Assembly: GCA_964304625.1 (NCBI GenBank) | Contig: OZ199839.1 | Span: 7,192,001-7,256,000 of the forward strand | Reading direction: 5' to 3' | From: Kudoa neothunni | Lineage: Eukaryota > Cnidaria | Length of the DNA: 64,000 nucleotides | Position numbers and translations under genes: made by a program | Notes under the pieces: model-generated | Seen by the model: only the letters and a program-made list of their open reading frames with translations | Told to the model about the DNA's origin: nothing | Databases searched by the model: none | In this document: one piece after another, positions 12,724-24,814 of the stretch | Layout: each line of letters starts with the position of its first letter | Position numbering within the stretch: the first letter of the stretch is position 1

Positions 12724-13932
12724 GGACACACCTATGATCATAATTTACATATAGTAGTTTTTAGTTAATTCGCTAATTCGCTAATTCGCTAATTAATTAA
12801 TTATTTTTTGTTTTTCCTCAGTTGCGCAATTTGTTTAAATCATAGCTACTACCTTCTGTCTATATAAAGTAATACAATAGAGCCTCTACAGCCTAATTTG
12901 TACTTTTATAAAAGTTTGGATTCAGTTCGAAAATTTTTCGATTGATATGGTTTTAATATCTTAAACATTAATATAAAGAACGAAATAATAATAATAAAAA
13001 TATAATATGGGAAGATTTTAATGATTTGCTATAGCGAAGTAAAAATGTCTATTTTTAATCCTATTAATCCCATAAATTACACATCTAAAGATCCAATATG
13101 GTGACATTTTAGAGAAGCTTAGTGTAAAAAATAAAAATATTAAAGTATTTTATTAGGCTGAAATTACTTCCTGGTGCAATGGCAGTGTCTTTAAATTATA
13201 TTAAAAAAGAAGCCGTTTTGTTAATATTAGCTCAACTTAGATTAGTAAAAGATTATCAACCTTCGATACTATTCTTATTGAACAAGCGCAAATAATAGGT
13301 TCAAATTTTTTCGAATCCAATAATTATTCAAAGATGATAATATATTTAAGCTGAAGAAATCAATAATCTGGAGATCCTTAAGAGAAAAAAGATTATGCGT
13401 GAATTCTTGAGTCTCAAAAAATAATGGTTGATATTGATCTTGTTATAAATGATTTTAAGACACTGTGAAGTGTTTATTTATTTTTTTATTTTGTTACCGA
13501 AAAAATATAACTACATCCTACTCTAACAAAAGGACCATTGATATGATATAAAGTTTGAAAACCAGTTGCAAACAAATATTTTAGTACGCAGCTTCTTTTT
13601 GATAACAAAATTAGTGTATGCGGTTAAGTCTAAAATTTAAAATTATTTAAATGTATTGACAACGATATTGGGGGCCGGTAGAGGAGCGTCGTCAACCATT
13701 AATGAAGAGATCGGAAGATGAGGTTCTATATTATTTCATCGTTAAAATTCAAAAATTAAAATATAATTAAGCGCCAAAGACAAAAACTAATTCAATGCAA
13801 TCAAATATTCAAAAAATAAGCTGGCTTAAATAATAGTGGGGAATAGTTCGATGTAAGAAACTTTCAAAGATACAGAAAGGACATTAGTATATGAGTGGTT
13901 TTCAGTAGGAGGGTCAGATAAGATCTGTAATT
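12724..13932. other. Intergenic spacer with a short tandem repeat
   Basis: No gene seen. It separates the convergent 3' ends of the FN3-like gene and the H2C2 gene. It contains about 3.5 copies of the 8-mer TAATTCGC at 12766-12794. Confidence 0.5.
12766..12794 (+). repeat. Tandem TAATTCGC microsatellite
   Basis: About three and a half head-to-tail copies of the 8-base unit, followed by AATTAATTAATT. Confidence 0.9.
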
Positions 13933-16461
13933 TTAAGGGTTTATTTTCTGGAAGAATCCTTTACTGAGGGATTTCTCTCGATATTTTTACTACTTACTTC
14001 AGCAACTGTGTTTTGGTCTGGTTTGCTATCAGTTGTATTAGTTGAGTTGAAATTTTTCTTCGATTTGGATTTTCCCCTTTCCTTAGATGGAGGAGTAGAA
14101 TTTTCATCTTCGGCAAGATCGTTTACCGCAGCTGGATGAACCCCTGTTGTCAATGCTGTTGTCGCTGCTGCAGTAAACATAATGCTCATCGTTGGTTAGA
14201 TCAGACACTGGGGTTTTGGTCGCATTCACATTTTTATTTTTCACATTACCATTATTAGAACTATCTTCAAAGTTTGAAGTTGGAGAAAGTAGTTGATGGT
14301 GTAAAAGCGAATTGTGAGATCTCACCTCAACCGGTAACGAATGTTCACCTCCTCTTTCTTTCCATTCCCTTTGCATGCACACTTCACATGATTGAATAAA
14401 TTTTGTCACTCCTTGAGCAATGTCGTTTGAGTAGCAGTAGCGCAACATTCTCGAGATTGTCTCATTGCGAGTGAAATGTTCGCCATTTTCTTCTGAAATT
14501 TTCAATATATTAAAAAAATATACAGTAACAGTTGCAAAAAAGTACTAATATGAAACCGAGGAGCATGTTCGATCACAGCATCGACATCTCTCAACCAAAG
14601 ACGCAATCTCTCGCTGAAAGACGACACACTGTATATGTAGTTGTCAATGATTTTAAATTTTTTGGATTTCCGCCGTAAATAAGCTTTTCTTGAAGGGTCA
14701 GCGTTTGGGGGCCATTTTCGATGCAATTTGTAGTAGTAGATAGTGTCATAATCATCATAGCAATATTTCGCCATGAGGTTTCTTGACTGAACCGAACTCG
14801 GTTCGTCTTGGATGAAAAATGGGTCGGTTTCATTGCGTTTGTTGGAGGGGACTATAGGAGCATCTCTCACTTCGCTTATGGTTTTGACCTCGTTGGAAAT
14901 GGTTAAATTTTGTATCGAATTTGTGACCGCTCTATTGGGATAGTTTGGAGTAGTTGCCAAATTGGTATCAGTTCCGGCTGAAGGTTGGTTTGTGTCAGCG
15001 GAAGAGCCATCATTCGTATGCTGTACATCAAATTTGTTTGTGGATTCTTCGAACGGTGTGATATTTACGTCATCTTGAATACGATGCCCACTTTCACGAA
15101 TAATTTCCCTCGATTCCATTATCAGTTTTTGGCGAGATATCAAGTAGAGGGGATCCCTTAAACACAATTGGAAGGCAACTTCATTCATTAACATCTCATT
15201 GAGATTTAGCGACGATGATTTTCTTCGATTGTCACTTCTTCCAAATATTACAGATGAATTTTTGATCATGTTGACGCGATCTTCATCCAACGAATCCAAA
15301 CGTATTAAAAAAGGGATCCTGGTTGGTATTCGTATCGAGTGATACTTGAATATCGGTGGATCTAACAGATTATATTTGTGAAGAGGTGAGTTTTCCATAG
15401 CTTTTGAGCCTTCAAAGATTGGACAATAGCTTGGAAACGGTTTACCTTTGGCTGGCGGATACATTCTAATGTTGTTTGGATGAATGTCATTGGGGTGGTT
15501 ATAATCAGGTTGGCTGGACGAGGGTTGATTCAAAGCAATAGTTGAGTTTGGTGATATTGTTGTCGGGTTGAGTTTATACATCATTGGGGGTTTGTTATGA
15601 TTTTGAGATGGTGGCAATACATTAGTGGTTGGACAGAATCCATGGAAATAATGTCTAGCTGGTTCCGAGTTCATTCTATTATGCGAATAATAACGCAGTG
15701 GGAGACTGTGATATGGATGATAGTAGCTTCTATTGTACGCTGGTTGGGTGATGTTAGTTCCAGAGTTGTGCTCATGGTTGTATGGATGTACAGGCGAGAT
15801 TTTACCTATACTTGCTGGGCCGCTTGAGTTGGTGAGATTTTCCTCTGGCGTTGTATTGTAAACCTCTTCACCGGTCGATTCGATGTAGTAACGTTTGGTA
15901 TAGCTGGGCACAAAATTATTTGGGCCAACAACCTTGTAGGAAATATGATGAACGCATGTGATGTCCTCGGTCTTGGGCTTTTTGGTGGGGCTATCAAGTG
16001 TGGAAGTGTTATGTTCGATAGTTCGTTGGTTTGCAGGTGAGAGCTCAACCCATTTTTCGGTAGGACTGTGAGAAGTATTTTTAGCAGCTCCATTGAAGTT
16101 AATTCCTACAAAAGTGCCAATACAAAATTTTCTACCGCATAAACCACCCACCTTCTGTCGAGATTGGTGTGGGTTTTCTATCCGAATCGGATTCCATTTC
16201 AACTTGATTATCTAAATCTATTAACATCAACTATTTCCAAACAGCTTTCAACCTACTATAATTGTTATCTAGAGCTTGCTTTATTCGGGCCTTGTCCTGC
16301 TGTTTCAGAGACGCGAATATATGATCGAATTTTTCCTCATCGACAGTATTTTTATGCACATCAATAATATCATCCAAATGATGTGTGGAGAGCTCATCCC
16401 AATACTCGAGTAGGTCCAGCTCTTTCAAAATATCGTATATAATTTGGCTAGTGTCGCTCAT
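13933..16461 (-). CDS. H2C2 (integrase-type zinc-binding) domain protein, probably a domesticated host gene
   Basis: The ATG at 16461 opens a helical block (MSDTSQIIYDILKELDLLEY...) of about 68 residues with a SAM-like look. After a 45-nt intron and a second short intron comes a long exon (about 500 residues) rich in Asn, Pro, Ser, Thr and Tyr, without clear domains. Its end, YLRRKSKKFKIIDNYIYSV, and the next exon, HFTRNETISRML ... FIQSCEVCMQREWK, form the integrase zinc-binding domain of the HHCC type (H-x3-5-H, CxxC). The joining intron is 53 nt, in phase, starting at about 14549. A Ser/Asn/Lys-rich tail follows, probably through two more introns, to a stop near 13933. No reverse transcriptase, integrase core or terminal repeats lie nearby. 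The frame is open across several introns, which suits a host gene that recruited this domain. The 3' joins are inferred. Function is unknown; DNA or protein binding is a guess. Confidence 0.65.
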
Positions 16462-18869
16462 CTAATAACAAAAATACAACCTCGCTACCAATTCAATAGT
16501 TGTGTATTAGTTCTTAGTATTCATCAAATGGTGACAACTATATTATAAAGTGTAGGTGTTGTTGCTTATTAACCACCAATAGCTCCTATTAAGAGTGTTA
16601 AGTACTTGTTTTGAAATGATGTTGGATTAGATGGCTGATGGTTGACGACTAATTGATAATTGTTGCAAGCTATTCGTTTTTGTAATTATCCTCTGTGGGA
16701 ATTTGACTTTGCAGATGTGAACACACTTGCTTTTAGATTAGCTGGAAATTGGTGTGGGGATTTTTCAACACCCACAGGATTGTGCAACTCCTCACCGACA
16801 TCTGCAGGTAACTATTTGTTTACTATCTCTGTTATGGTAACCAATTTTAGAATAATATTTTTTCGAATATCACACGTCTTTGACAGCCCCCTTGGCACAT
16901 TGAAGAGGATCCCGCACCGGCAAGGGTCTAGTAGAGAAGAGGGGTGTGTGAAAGTTGTTGTTTTGATTAATCGAATCTTAGATTAGTCATGTAAAGCCAT
17001 TGGATGCTATTGCTAAAAAAATTCTTTTAATTCATGGATAATAAATAAAATATTTTTTTGAATATTATTAGAAATAAATTTAATTGGTTTTGTCAAAAAT
17101 CTCGTAATTGGATTAAGCCGACCCTAAATTACTAGATTATATGGAGTGAGTTATCACTCCCTGTACTTGACAATTTTTGATGATAGACTTGGTATATTTT
17201 AGTAAAAATAAAAGACTTTTTAATTATTTATGATGATATTGATGATTTAAAAGGGTCTTTTAGGTGGTTTTCTCCTCATGTTTTGTTAACTCCTGGTAGA
17301 ATTAAGTGATAATTCCCATTTGCTTATCATCTGGAGAAATTAATTGAAAAGAATTGGTGTCATAATTTTGTAATTTCTAAAAGTTGCCTTTATATCGCGT
17401 AATGTACCACTAATTGAACATGTTCTTCTAAGCATATACATTCTTAAGTTTCCTTTGTAAACATTTGGGGATAATTGGAACAGATGGCGCCAAAAAATCT
17501 TCCATCTATTACCAAAGACCACATTGTATAAATATGACGTTATAATAAACGTAAAATAATTTAAAAATTTATTTTTCTCCTTTTTTTACTCAACAACAAT
17601 AAACTTTTTATCGATTATTAATCACATTAGTGAGGATTAATATTCTGATTATATTGTTGATGTAAAGTGTGTTAATTTTGTCATATTAATGACATCAATA
17701 ACCCCCGTCTATTTCACAAAAATTATTATATAACCGTTTTTAACGTTATAACCGATTTTTGCTAAAATGAATGAATTGTGCCAATACTTTTGTGCTGATT
17801 ATTGCAGATAGGATGACCTAAAATGGCCTTCTATTGAACAGAATCTAATATAACTACCAAAAGGTAGATATGTGATTTATTACGATTTTGTTGTTCAATA
17901 AATATAAGCCGCGGTATATTTATTTACCTATATCTTACGTAAAGAGATTATGGATAGCAAATGAATATATTTAATGGAAAACAATTTATAACCTAATCAA
18001 CTTATTCTCACAAAAAAATAAAATTCTAATAAACATTCAACGTTAACATATTTTCGTCACAACATAATCTCTCCATAGACTCGCCAATATACTTTGCCAC
18101 AATTGTGATGTGATCCGACAATTCGCTAGGGATACACCAGCCAACCAATCCAACAGGGAATATCGGCCTATTCTCTAGAGATGCTAGTAACCCAACCTTT
18201 TTCAGGCCCCAATCTCAAATAAATGTTTGTTGTGACCCGAAATCGTCATGTGTCTTCTATGTTCTATAATGGTGGTAGATTTTTTCCGACTGCAATAGAT
18301 TGTGCCTCTTGCTGCCATGACTCATTGTTTGACGAGAAGGTGACCGCTGGTCCACCATAGGACTCATGTGTGAAAAATCTGATCAAAATCTATAGAAAGT
18401 ATTGCCAAGGTATCTATCATAAGGGAGCAGATTTTTTCGTTACTGATCGTAGAATTAAAGTTAAAAATTCTTCATTAAATCACTAAATCAGTGCTTCCCA
18501 AATCATAATTAGATTAGTGCCTCTTATATATAAAAAGTGAACTTCATTTATAATATTTAGAGTCAAATTACTATGAAGAAGGAAAAACTTAAAAATTATT
18601 CCAAGCTGATTCAATTGTAGCATATTGTTTTGTTATAAATTATTTTCCATCAATTTGTTTTGAACAAGTACTTAATTGGATTTAAATTTTAGCGTAAATT
18701 ATCTATAGAATTGTTTCAGAGGACCTATTATTTTACAATCTATTCATATTTTAGCTATATGACGCTGTGGTGCGTATTCCGTTGTATATCTATTTGAATA
18801 TAAAAAACGAAGAATATTTACAAATAGAATTCATGACTATTTTGTTTGAATGATAATTATTCTCTAATA
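16462..18869. other. Gene-poor region
   Basis: No supported gene. An open frame at 16660-16986 ends its most gene-like part at a donor-like TCTGCAG/GTAACT, and could be a 5' exon of something not seen, but it matches no family I know. Two patches are less AT-rich than the surroundings (16880-16950 and 18110-18370); I could not assign them to a known RNA. Confidence 0.4.
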
Positions 18870-19448
18870 CATTGGTTCTCAAACTTTTTTTGCAATGGCA
18901 CCCTTATCTAAATTAACCCATTAAGATTTATTCAACAAACTTTAAGGGGTTATTACTTATTGTAATAAAATAAAATTTTATTTGTGGCACACTTATCGAA
19001 ATTGTAACAGCCAATACATATTTTAATAAAGCAAATAATTTAAAACACCGTAAATTTGAACATACTCCGAGTTTTTTGGATTAGAACTTACAGATCGTTC
19101 ATTTGCAAGTTAATCTATTTCTGTCATTTTTAGATGGTGTACTTATCTTTTCTAACCATGTCTCCATTGTAGACCTTAAAAAATAGCTAAAATAATTCGT
19201 CTAATAAAAGAAATACTTGTATTAAAAGAAACGCAGCACATTCTTCCTACACGTACATTGGTGCGTTGCTTACTGGCAAATGCCAGCTATCATCAGTATT
19301 GCCAACCTTAGCTATCGGTGAAAATTCCATGATGTCATAAGATGGGATATGTAACAATTTTTTATGTTACGATTAAATGTTTTTTTTTCCACCGTAGCTT
19401 TGTGGAACCTCTGCGCTCGTTTCATAGAACCCACTTTGAGAATCACTG
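18870..19448. mobile_element. hAT-type MITE with intact ends
   Basis: A 579-bp non-autonomous element. The left terminus CATTGGTTCTCAAACTTTT and the right terminus, which reads CAGTGATTCTCAAAGTGGG on the minus strand, form terminal inverted repeats of the common hAT type. The 8-bp target duplication CTCTAATA is perfect on both sides (18862-18869 and 19449-19456). There is no coding capacity, so it was moved by a transposase encoded elsewhere. A perfect duplication suggests a fairly recent insertion, although the terminal repeats have diverged. Confidence 0.9.
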
Positions 19449-19456
19449 CTCTAATA

Positions 19457-20243
19457 ACTTAGGAAACTGGAAAAAATTATTTAAACTAATGTAAGAATAC
19501 AAATTACCCCAGTGAAAAAGCTATAGGTTATTTTTGATTTTTTGTTGTATATTGAGCTATGGTGAACCCTCGAATTCTCAAAAATCGCTCTTAGCATCAC
19601 CAGGTAAGGAACGCTGTACTTGATGAATTGCTATCTTTTCCAGTCAGTTACATAGGCGAATGAAAAATGGATCTAATGGATGTCAGCAAGGAATTGCGAT
19701 GAATGGCTTCAGACGATCTCAAAATGCCTTAATTATTTTTGTAACTAGTTAAGTAAAAAGTTGTTTCGAATCTCTTTTGTCGGTTTTGATTCACAAGTGT
19801 TAATAAAATTATGGCATCTCGATCTTATAAAATTAAAGATGATATTCTTGTAAAGGAGGTGAAACAAATCTAGATGCAAATTCTGAAAAACTTGATGAGA
19901 ATTATCCGATCGTTAAAATGCAGGAAAACCCTCATTAATTCATTTCCAGTACTGTTTACATCTCAAAATATGAATAATTTAAGATTCAAATTATATACAT
20001 TTATTGAGACTTAAGAAAAACGTAATCTATTTTTTAAATGATTATTACTATGTTCTGTCTAATTTAAAATTTTTGTATTAAATGCAAAAAATAAGTCGAA
20101 TTTGAACCATCTTACATTCGAGTAGCTTACCCAATTACACGGTAGGTAGTTGACCGGACCCATAACCAGAGGAGCATGAATCGAACCCTATTATCCGACT
20201 TAGCAATGTGCAAAGTTTCTCTACTTATAATCCGAAATTATGT
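19457..20243. other. Spacer with a tRNA-like patch
   Basis: No gene. At about 20095-20205 the minus strand has two B-box-like strings, GGGTTCGATTCATG and GATGGTTCAAATTCGAC, as in tRNA-derived SINEs. No cloverleaf could be drawn convincingly. Confidence 0.35.
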
Positions 20244-20617
20244 ACTGTGTTTTCTCGGAAATTAGACCCCGTCTTATATCAATTTTACACAAGAAATATC
20301 AATTAGGTCTTATTTTCGGGGCAGGCCCTATCTTTCTGCCGTAAAATCCAAAGGATTATAATTCTATTGGACTATCTAAAATAGTAATGCAGATTAATTT
20401 TTTATAGCAAAGAATTATTACCTCCATAGGAAACGTAATCATTTATTATTGTTGTGACTAAAACTTATTAATCAAGGTCCCACCGAATAATCATTATCGT
20501 TATACTCTGAAACAATGTTAAGTCTTATTTTAATTCCTACTAAAAATATCGTTAGGTCATATATTAAATACAGCCCTAAAAATCACAATTTGTCTTATTT
20601 TAGACGGAACACGGCAG
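20244..20617. mobile_element. MITE family copy A
   Basis: The ends look like inverted repeats: ACTGTGTTTTCTCGGAAATT on the left, and CTGCCGTGTTCCGTCTAAAA when the right end is read on the minus strand, each followed by a GTCTTA/AAGAC motif. The interior at 20440-20560 is shared with a copy at 61633-61772 (AATCAAGGTC..., ACTCTGAAACAATG, TAAGTCTTATTT). There is no coding capacity. The superfamily is not determined. Confidence 0.6.
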
Positions 20618-21734
20618 AATGCTATGTAATTTCAGAGGTCGACGATTAATCGTAACTACTTTCTCGCATTTGTGATGGGAGTTCGACAAGAGGATAGAAC
20701 TCACGCGCGTTTATAAACCCCAAGGTACGGGAACGAAATATGTCTACTAGAGCTAGGAGGTTACCATAGTTACAATTTTTTGCATTCAAATGGCTTTCTC
20801 AGACTGATTCTGTATTTGTCTAGGGCAGGGAATCCAAAGCTTTGGTCTTTTTATCAATCTTGGATTCTTGATGTTGTTTCAAATTTATAAAAAAACTAAG
20901 GTTTTATTGAATAATTAGGTTATTCTACAAATAAAAATGACATTAAATCTCGAAACTACGGAATATCCATTATTTGATTACTGGATCACATTAAAAAGTG
21001 TACAATACTTCGAATCCGCATCATATTCGGTGATACAACTCGTTTTCTCCTGAGTGTTGCCTTGGTATTGTATTTTTACATATTAGTTGTTGACGTGTTT
21101 TGATTCTATTTGGTAATTAATTGAATTGCATGACTAACTCAAAAATTATTTTGCATTATTTTTCCAACATTGAAAGGGTTTTCTCCTTAATAAATCCCAT
21201 AAAGATGAAGCGAATCAACTCACTGAAAGCGGCACAGTAAAATATGTAGGGCTTTCAAAACCTTTCATTAGGCGTAATAATAATTCATGCGTAATAGGAA
21301 GCCACATAAAAAATAATTTTAAGAAGTGGGTGTTGGTGCTGCGTGTCTAAGATATCATATGTCATATGAGCTTAAATATCAAAAAAGGCCCTGGCTGTGT
21401 CTATTTTGCGGACGCGCTTTTTCTCTCAAATTAATAATTCAATCGTTACCATCTTTTCCAACAAATATCTTTTATAAATGCAGAATATAAATTTAGTTTC
21501 ATTAATTCAGCAAAGTATTTCAACATAGCCAATTTTTATCAATAAAATCCAAATGAAACCAAGATGTAGTAGAACTATTTGGCTCATTCAATTTTTAAAA
21601 TTCTTACAATACGATAAATATTCACATAGAATGATTTATACATCACTAAAATTTAATAAAATATAGAATTTGCTATTTTTTAATTTGCAGATAATTGATA
21701 CTGTGTAACTTCACATAAAATTATATTTGAATCC
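20618..21734. other. Intergenic region
   Basis: No gene, RNA or element recognised; AT-rich with scattered short open frames. Confidence 0.5.
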
Positions 21735-22092
21735 TACATATATCGGCTTTGTTGTTATATTGTCATCATCATCACATGAAAAAATTTTTAAGCTAAAATC
21801 TATACCTGTTTGTAATACACCATTTGGTGTACCTCTTAACTTCGTTACTGTTTGCGAATTTCTTAAAATAGATAAAATTCACACACCCTTCAAAAATGAA
21901 ATTTTATCTATAGAATCATCTACAATATTTAAGATTTCCATATCGGTAATTGATGATATGTCATTATCACAAACTGTTTCAGGTATATCCACATTCCCCT
22001 TTTTCGATTCTTCAATAACTAAGCACAAAATAGAAATTTTACTAAACGGTTATTATTACATTTTGGATATGATATTCCTCGATTGTTGCTGA
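21735..22092 (+). pseudogene. UFM1-like remnant or very diverged UFM1 gene
   Basis: The frame reads IGFVVILSSSSHEKIFKLKS, then IPVCNTPFGVPLNFVTVCEF. This lines up with the first 40 residues of ubiquitin-fold modifier 1 (VSFKITLTSD..., VPESTPFTAVLKFAAEEF). After about 20 extra residues, SVIDDMSLSQT matches the UFM1 block AIITNDGIGINPAQT. A candidate 51-nt intron (CAG/GTATAT...AAATAG) would then join a C-terminal block GYYYILDMIFLDCC of about the right length. Against a working gene: there is no in-frame ATG or splice acceptor before the first block, the mid insertion is unusual, and the C-terminal Val-Gly needed for conjugation is not seen. It could also be chance similarity. Confidence 0.3.
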
Positions 22093-23159
22093 TAATAGTT
22101 TCAGACGTTAATTTAAGCTAAATTAAGTTGATACATAAATAGTAGAAAAAATGAGCTATCTTATACAAAAATCCCCATTGAAAACAAACGACATAGATTC
22201 ATCCAAAATCTTTTTTGATAAATCATAGAGAGTCCCCGTTTGTTTAAACCGTAGTGATTTTATTTTCTTCGAAAGAATTTTATCTTCCTATATCGCTTAA
22301 ATGTAGAAGTTTGAGCGGAGCATTGACTCGAAATTTTTGTGATTGCTGGCTGCACACAACATGAATGATTCTGAAAATGTATATCTTTGCTCAGTTGAAT
22401 AAATGATAGGTAATATTTCTTGTATCACGTCATATTACATATTTGTTGTCATATAAATCCATATTCATTTTCTTTCTAATAGAGATAGTATGTCTACGTG
22501 GCACCTTATACTTATGTAGAAGCAACATGTGTAATTATTGGAAAAGATTCGATTTAATTATTTCTTCCGACATACATAACATTGTATGCATATAACATTA
22601 ATGATGTGTTGTATCGTATGTTAGTGTCTGAGTTTAATTTTTCAACAGCCTGAGTTGTGAGCTCTCTAACTGCATTATTTTCCCGCTCAGTTCTTATACT
22701 TGATAAATAAATTAGCAAATCACCGACAAAACTTATATTGTTGAAAATTTTCTAAAGTAACGGATCCAATAACAAAAGTGCTTCAGATATGAGTACGTAT
22801 CCATTGATTCTTTAGTCTTTCCTAAGTTTGCGAATGCATCACCGACCTTTAGATCTGGTAAAATATCTTGAATAAGTAATGTTAGATCACACTCTCCTTC
22901 CATAATGACTAATCTCGGTACGATCAACGTTACAGATGCATTCAAAAAGTGATTTTACTTGTATATAACGTCATACTACATAAAATTAGCCTTGTTAGAG
23001 AAATTTTCATTGGTTAATTGAAAACTTGAAGTATTTTCTATTGATACTGATACAACAATTAAAAATATCCTCGATGTATTTTGATGCCTTAATGTTAATT
23101 GAAGAATAAATGAAATCAAATTTACATTCTGTATTTATAAAAAATATTTTAGGAGAAAA
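22093..23159. other. Intergenic region
   Basis: No supported gene. A minus-strand open frame at 22733-22945 (GECDLTLLIQDILPDLKVGD) has protein-like composition but no recognisable family and no neighbouring exons. Confidence 0.4.
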
Positions 23160-23500
23160 AGCGCGCCCGGCAAAGTAGACACTGTCAAAAGTCTTTAAAC
23201 TACGGTCAGGACAAGAGGACGATGGTTAGCCGACGGTGTTGATTAGCGACAAGCGTTAGATATTATTCTAATTCTTCAAGTATTATAATGGTTTTTTAAA
23301 CTCTCATTGAATGCTCTGTTTCCGGATAAGAAAGGGGTGACGGTCTCCCCTAAACTAGGATGTTTGGCGGATTAAAATCTAAAATCCCACGTTTATGAAG
23401 AATCGTAAATTGTATTAAATGACGCTGTGAGGTGCCAATAGCGTAACGAAGCACACCAACTAACAACAACTTAGAAGTCAATTAAGTTGCGCTCGGGGGT
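23160..23500 (+). repeat. SINE-like repeat, copy 1
   Basis: Less AT-rich than its surroundings and related to 41545-41990. Shared blocks in the same order are CCCTCATTGAATGCTCTG versus CTCATAGAGCCGACGCTCT, then GGATAAGA...GGGGTG, then AGGATGT...GGATTAAAATC...TCCCAC, and finally TGNGGTGCC..AGCGTNAACG. Copies are diverged. The second copy carries a tRNA-like head, so this is probably the body of a tRNA-derived SINE. Confidence 0.55.
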
Positions 23501-23823
23501 AGACTTATATTTGAAACCAACTGAAACTTGCACCGCCCAAAAGCATGAAATATTTTCACGATATCATTTATGCATCGTTATTTCAAATACAGAGAGCAAA
23601 TCTTGTGAATACTTATCCATTGAGTTAGAGCTTATTTAAAATGCTAGGTAATCGACCAAGGTAACATAAAAATCGGAGTTAAACTATTTCGATTATATAC
23701 ACTACTACGAATGGAATTTTTTAAGATTAAAATAACTGAGATGGTTTGAAACTGCCAAAAAACACTGTAAATAACGAGTTAATATTTCAACCCTTGTAAA
23801 GTGGAATATTTTATAGAGATAAG

Positions 23824-24814
23824 CTAATCGTTTTGGGTCGAAAAATAGTCGCTAGCTTGATGAGGATCGATAGTTTTGCATCCAGGCTTCCAATTGATTG
23901 GACAGACTAATTCAAAATAAACATACTGACAACCATAATTACAACTACCTTCACCGTGTTTATCAGAGTATTGGAATGCTTGTACGATTCTCAAAATTTC
24001 CTCAATATTTCTTCCCACGCCTGTGTCATTCACGCTCATATGCCTGAGAATACCCCTGTCGTCGATCACAAATAATCCTCTATGCAATCCACCGTAATAC
24101 GTGACAAGTAAATCGACATTTCCACATCAAGTGGTTACCTATTAGGAAAACCTTTGCTCTCGTTGAGAACATTATAAATTTTTGCCACTTGCATGCTCTT
24201 ATCGGCCAGCAGTGGTATAGTCACTTTTCCAATTCCACCAGCTTTTCTATCCTTGCGTGTCCTATCCAGAGTGTCTGATATGACCAACAACACACACTCT
24301 AATTCACCATTCCAAATGAGAGAAAAATGAATCACAAGAGGAAGCCAAAACTTCACAATTCAACTCTTGGAATCGACCCAAACAATCACTGAAAGCAGTG
24401 ATTTCAGTTGGGCACACAAACGTGCTAAATATAGCTCATTAGATTGCAGCATAATGTAGTGGTCTCTCACAAATCCAAGGGATAGAAAAAAAGCACCAGA
24501 TATTTGCCTAGATTTAAGTTGGATTAACATTTAAAATCCATTTCTCCACAAACCCTTGTAATCTTTAAGACTGACAGTTTTTTCCTTGCCACTCGGCATT
24601 AGAGCGGAGCACTCAAATTCGGGAGCTTTTCTACTGACAAACGGAAACACCAATTGTGTGGAAGTGGAACAATTTCGAGCGAACTATACAACAAAATAAA
24701 CGCGGATAATATTAATTTGGCGCATCATCAAAACACTTTTTTATAAGGAAAGTGGGTGGTGTAAGTTGACGAAATCAACTTTAGTGATTGCAAAGTTGTC
24801 CTGTGAAACAACAT
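23824..24814 (-). CDS. PRDX3: Mitochondrial typical 2-Cys peroxiredoxin (PRDX3 type)
   Basis: Reduces hydrogen peroxide with a peroxidatic cysteine that pairs with a resolving cysteine of the partner subunit and is recycled by thioredoxin. The ATG at 24814 starts [20 protein letters not shown], a basic, hydroxylated, acid-free leader typical of mitochondrial import. A 53-nt intron is followed by FARNCSTST and the mature protein. Family blocks run [37 protein letters not shown] (peroxidatic Cys), [76 protein letters not shown] (resolving Cys) and [12 protein letters not shown] and the YF motif suggest the peroxide-sensitive form. Six introns of about 42-57 nt all keep frame. The last (42 nt) has no stop, so its retention would insert 14 residues before the resolving cysteine. 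Confidence 0.93.

Noticed and set aside
16660-16986. 108-residue plus-strand gene
   Set aside because: The most protein-like part ends at a donor-like site, but no following exon or family match was found.
24725-24760. PRDX3 start at an internal ATGATG with an 18-nt intron
   Set aside because: MMRQINIIR would also look like a leader, but the upstream ATG with a 53-nt intron gives a longer, more typical mitochondrial leader and an intron of the usual size.
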